64,000 nucleotides of DNA from NCBI GenBank assembly GCA_964399635.1, contig CAYNRU010000029.1, forward strand, positions 1-64,000. The letters run 5' to 3'. Source of the stretch: UBA4615 sp964399635 (GTDB lineage Bacteria; Pseudomonadota; Gammaproteobacteria; Burkholderiales; Burkholderiaceae_E). Both the position numbers and the translations under genes were made by a program. The notes below the pieces were generated by a model, which searched no databases, had not been told where the DNA came from, and worked only from the letters and a program-made list of their open reading frames with translations. Positions 63,001 through 64,000 of the stretch are shown here, one piece after another; the first letter of the stretch is position 1, and every line of letters begins with the position of its first letter.

Positions 63001-64000
63001 GGCGCCCACCTCTCGGAGGTCGGCGGCGGCTACACCTGGGCGCGCAACAGCCGGCTCAACCAGCTCACCGCCTGGTCCAACGACCCGCTGACCGATCCGC
63101 CGTCCGAATGGTTCCTGCTGCAGGACCGGCGCACTCGCGAGGCGTGGAGCGTCGCGCCCTCGGCCTGGGGCGACGCCAACGCCGTGTATCGCGTGTCGCA
63201 CAGTGCCGGCCACAGCGTGATCGGCCACCGTCGCGGCGACCTGGAGGTCAGTGCCGCCTGGTGCGTCGACGCGCAGGCCTCGGTCAAGCAGGTGCGGCTG
63301 CGGCTGCGCAACCGCGGTGCGCGCACGCTCGAGCTGCGCGTGATCGGTATCGCCGAATGGATGATGGGCGCCCAGCGCCGCGACCGCGCGACCGCGCACA
63401 CAGCGCTGTTCCGCCAGCGCCTGCCCGACGGCAGGCTGACAGCGCTGCTGTGCACCCAGCGCGAGCGTTCGGCGGGCTTCGGCGAGGGGACCGCGTTCCT
63501 CGCGCTGGCCGGGCCCGCCGACGACGAGGACGACTGGACCTGCGACCGGCGCGAGTGCTTCGATGCGCGAGGCCGCCTGGTGCTGCCCGATCACTTCGGC
63601 GAGCAGCGCGGCGGCGGACTCGATCCGTGCGCCGCGATCGCTGCCTCGGTGACGCTGGCCGCGGGCGAGTCCGTCGAGCGAGTCTTCCTCCTCGGCCATG
63701 CGGACAGCCCCGACGCGGCGCGCGCCCTCGCCACGCGCGCCGCAACGCAGCCCGCGCAGATGCGTATCGAGCAGGCCTCCTCGAGCTGGGACGCGCTGCT
63801 CGGCGCGATCACCGTGACGACGCCGGATCCGCTGTTCGATGTGATGGTCAATCGCTGGCTGCTGTACCAGACCGTGGCGTGCAGGCTCTGGGCCCGGTCC
63901 GGCTTCTATCAGGCGGGTGGTGCAACCGGCTTTCGCGACCAGCTGCAGGACGCGATGGCCCTCACCTGGGCGGCACCGCAGCACCTGCGTGCGCAGATCG
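57088..64000 (+). CDS. ndvB: Cyclic beta-1,2-glucan synthase, NdvB/ChvB type (3' end beyond window)
   Basis: An uninterrupted 2304-codon frame runs from GTG 57088 to the window edge. NdvB/ChvB proteins (about 2800 aa) make and cyclise periplasmic beta-glucans. Visible order: N-terminal region (IRAEIFGRERFEQHGASLAA), a first membrane group (about 410-470), a GT84-type transferase domain with LTLDSDTRLPPGRLRALVGV, HRWIRGDWQLLPFL and FGEGSFCGKGLLDVHAVHAV, and a second membrane group (about 815-990). A glucoamylase-like part (SESAYAGRDHTLAYQYAPHG, FTHVGTYMAHHQGMTIVALA) and repeated beta-sandwich/GH94-like modules follow, ending near YQAGGATGFRDQLQDAMALT. Only the C-terminal phosphorylase-type end is missing. 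GTG overlaps the previous stop; ATG 57145 is a later alternative. Confidence 0.93.
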   Translation, partial: MRRASLSRWVPEASPSLCDMLDDARGPLEPPIRAEIFGRERFEQHGASLAATHRSESASWRAANFYPRLHANIAMLRDAHRYIGAQAAMGYDVSPAAEWLLDNFHLIEAQLRTIREGLPRRYFRSLPLLTEPPLAGLPRIYGVAWAFVAHTDGAFDDDLLAAFLIAYQRVCALDLGESWALPTTLRIVLVEQLRRLAERVAANKAARELANLCCDRLSTIPIEDLAAVLRLLEHRGVARVFLAQMAQRLQDNADPGDPLSKHRHWLQRELPDPAAARLQQIADQAADNLSVGNAVGSLRVIDAADWPDIVSRTSPLMRLMLGSPLFEAEDTATRDHTLHGIERLARHSGRGELAVAQALLACMGGASDADAAVAGHWLGGTGRPGLLRALGLREGALAHGRALVRRMALPIYLGALLTGTLGLVAWVMWHAQDGGAPLSAWILLPAVLALFPASEAVVAVINRLISESVHPQPLPRLALAQGVPPEHRVIVVIPAMLTDPASTERLARRLLLHHLANVEDHTQFALLTDFTDADRPTLASDAALLAHAVQQIVALNLDHGGTPECGAAPRFIVLHRARRFSESEQRWIGWERKRGKLEQLVVALAEGRADAFLDLGAESRIAADTRHVLTLDSDTRLPPGRLRALVGVAAHPRNQPRLDAGGRRVVAGYGILQPRVATPLPAAGELTPFHWMFAGQCGIDPYSAASSEVYQDVFGEGSFCGKGLLDVHAVHAVLCGRLPEERVLSHDLLEGSLVRCAAVSDITVVEEAPSHADVAAARAHRWIRGDWQLLPFLVRGHLRLRAINRWKMLDNLRRSLVAPASLALLLLALAGLAGAPPVVLVLALILMAFVAGPLMGAMAGLLPSRRDVAGFHFGYHALADLARALLGGLWHLAMLPQQALLALDALARTVWRMAVSRRHLLQWTTAASAQARMKMDLASVVRRHAIEPVAACTLLGVLLAMGAASPLLAAVLCVLWAGSPLWIWWSGRVRPVDAEAVLPRQDRAYLEGVARDTWRLFERCVGPEDKHLPPDNLQTAPSDMTAHRTSPTNIGMYLLSAACANRFGWIDTAELVSRLEATLGTLATLPRHRGHFLNWYDTLSGAALLPMYVSTVDSGNLSGHLLAVAGACRELARADTAGPQLRALADRCEHLAWEPEFGFLYHPKRHLFHIGYRVAEQHLDAAFYDLLASESRLTSLLAIAKGEVPMRHWAALGRPFYAVGTVAGLRSWSGSMFEYLMPGLVLDEPPGSVLADACRAALREQVAFSAALSVPWGISESAYAGRDHTLAYQYAPHGVPRLALRRTPTDELVIAPYATALAAQVAARRACANFAALEGLGARGRYGFIEALDFSPARQALGATFTHVGTYMAHHQGMTIVALANLLLAGAPRRWGMSHARLEAVSPLLHERAPREVSTLHAPPEGPLPQTLQRGPPGMLREVLPGANAVEPTHVLSNGRYSVTLRANGAGESRLGIAGISRSRDDALRDALGSFLYLRWDRQPRPVSITQHPAPDPNAVYRSTYHGDRVCFEASWPELQAHTTVWVSPEDDVEFRQVELRNLGERTLELELLSAFEVTLTDPRADEAHPAFSNLFVRAAWRSPHQALVFERTPRLGTQQGLWAAHFLAGSEPPVLAVQAQTDRARWLGRNRAASQPLAAFDAMPQTTIQTGQALDTGLDPVCALAVHLRIEPHSKALLTFATAASDNGGVLSAVIDKYRQASHVQRASLMSATLTGIRLRALRIGPESFAAIQSLTTALVCCLARPRSAADRAQGPVGDVCDKRVLWRFGISGDRPIVLVSAGTRQDLGLLRALSQALGVWAWGGVACDLVIVDTEPTSYTMALHAELSGMRERHAADIAAQGGPAVTAMHVLRAETLSGDEWSTLAHLARVRLRADGRPLLHHVQEWIDAHEQAFERRHGTSTTPVALPWATDAPVPAPVGGFAQGSGEFSFDVGARMRPTRPWINVLANEAFGAHLSEVGGGYTWARNSRLNQLTAWSNDPLTDPPSEWFLLQDRRTREAWSVAPSAWGDANAVYRVSHSAGHSVIGHRRGDLEVSAAWCVDAQASVKQVRLRLRNRGARTLELRVIGIAEWMMGAQRRDRATAHTALFRQRLPDGRLTALLCTQRERSAGFGEGTAFLALAGPADDEDDWTCDRRECFDARGRLVLPDHFGEQRGGGLDPCAAIAASVTLAAGESVERVFLLGHADSPDAARALATRAATQPAQMRIEQASSSWDALLGAITVTTPDPLFDVMVNRWLLYQTVACRLWARSGFYQAGGATGFRDQLQDAMALTWAAPQHLRAQI

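Overview
The window is high-GC DNA from a phototrophic betaproteobacterium, most likely a Burkholderiales member related to Rubrivivax or Roseateles. It combines purple-bacterial bacteriochlorophyll and spheroidene-type carotenoid genes with beta-proteobacterial hallmarks: a Bug/TctC-type tricarboxylate-transporter binding protein, tandem PEP-CTERM proteins, and the rpmH-rnpA-yidD-yidC / dnaA-dnaN-gyrB origin block. No rRNA, tRNA, CRISPR array, insertion sequence or prophage was seen.

Region 1 (1-12.3 kb) is part of a photosynthesis gene cluster. The 5' end of bchL (minus strand) follows a short membrane ORF whose C-terminal third looks like a BchH remnant. Divergent from it runs aerR-ppsR-crtA-crtD-crtC. 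A minus-strand pair (crtI and a 64-aa membrane protein) is followed by bchG, a PucC-like transporter, bchP and a 95-aa membrane protein. PpsR-like TGT-N12-ACG sites lie in both divergent promoter regions, so the AerR/PpsR pair encoded here probably controls its own neighbourhood.

Region 2 (12.3-28.5 kb) is accessory. It holds a sulfatase, a DUF1488-like protein, HAD and RIO-kinase genes, an amidase, a TTT binding protein and an Asp/Glu-racemase-like protein without its cysteines. A compact module follows: a large arylsulfatase, a DUF2092 protein and two small secreted VARR-motif proteins, diverging from a membrane protein across two matching operators. A FixL/FixJ-like operon with an extra lone receiver ends the region.

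Region 3 (28.6-43 kb) is the replication-origin block. gyrB, dnaN and dnaA run leftward; rpmH, rnpA, yidD and yidC run rightward. mnmE is separated from yidC by a LysR regulator, a HAD phosphatase, an omega-transaminase and a Tm-1-like protein. DnaA boxes flank dnaA on both sides.

Region 4 (43-64 kb) has two PEP-CTERM proteins, a gene-decay scar (MBL-hydrolase and TetR remnants), and a thiolase / thiolase-like / cytochrome P450 locus. Next comes a lipid-related group (phosphatidylserine decarboxylase, a membrane-anchored class III aminotransferase, a membrane protein, a GT4 and an MGDG-synthase-like glycosyltransferase) and a Crp/Fnr regulator. A very large cyclic beta-glucan synthase (NdvB type) occupies the last 6.9 kb and runs off the right edge.
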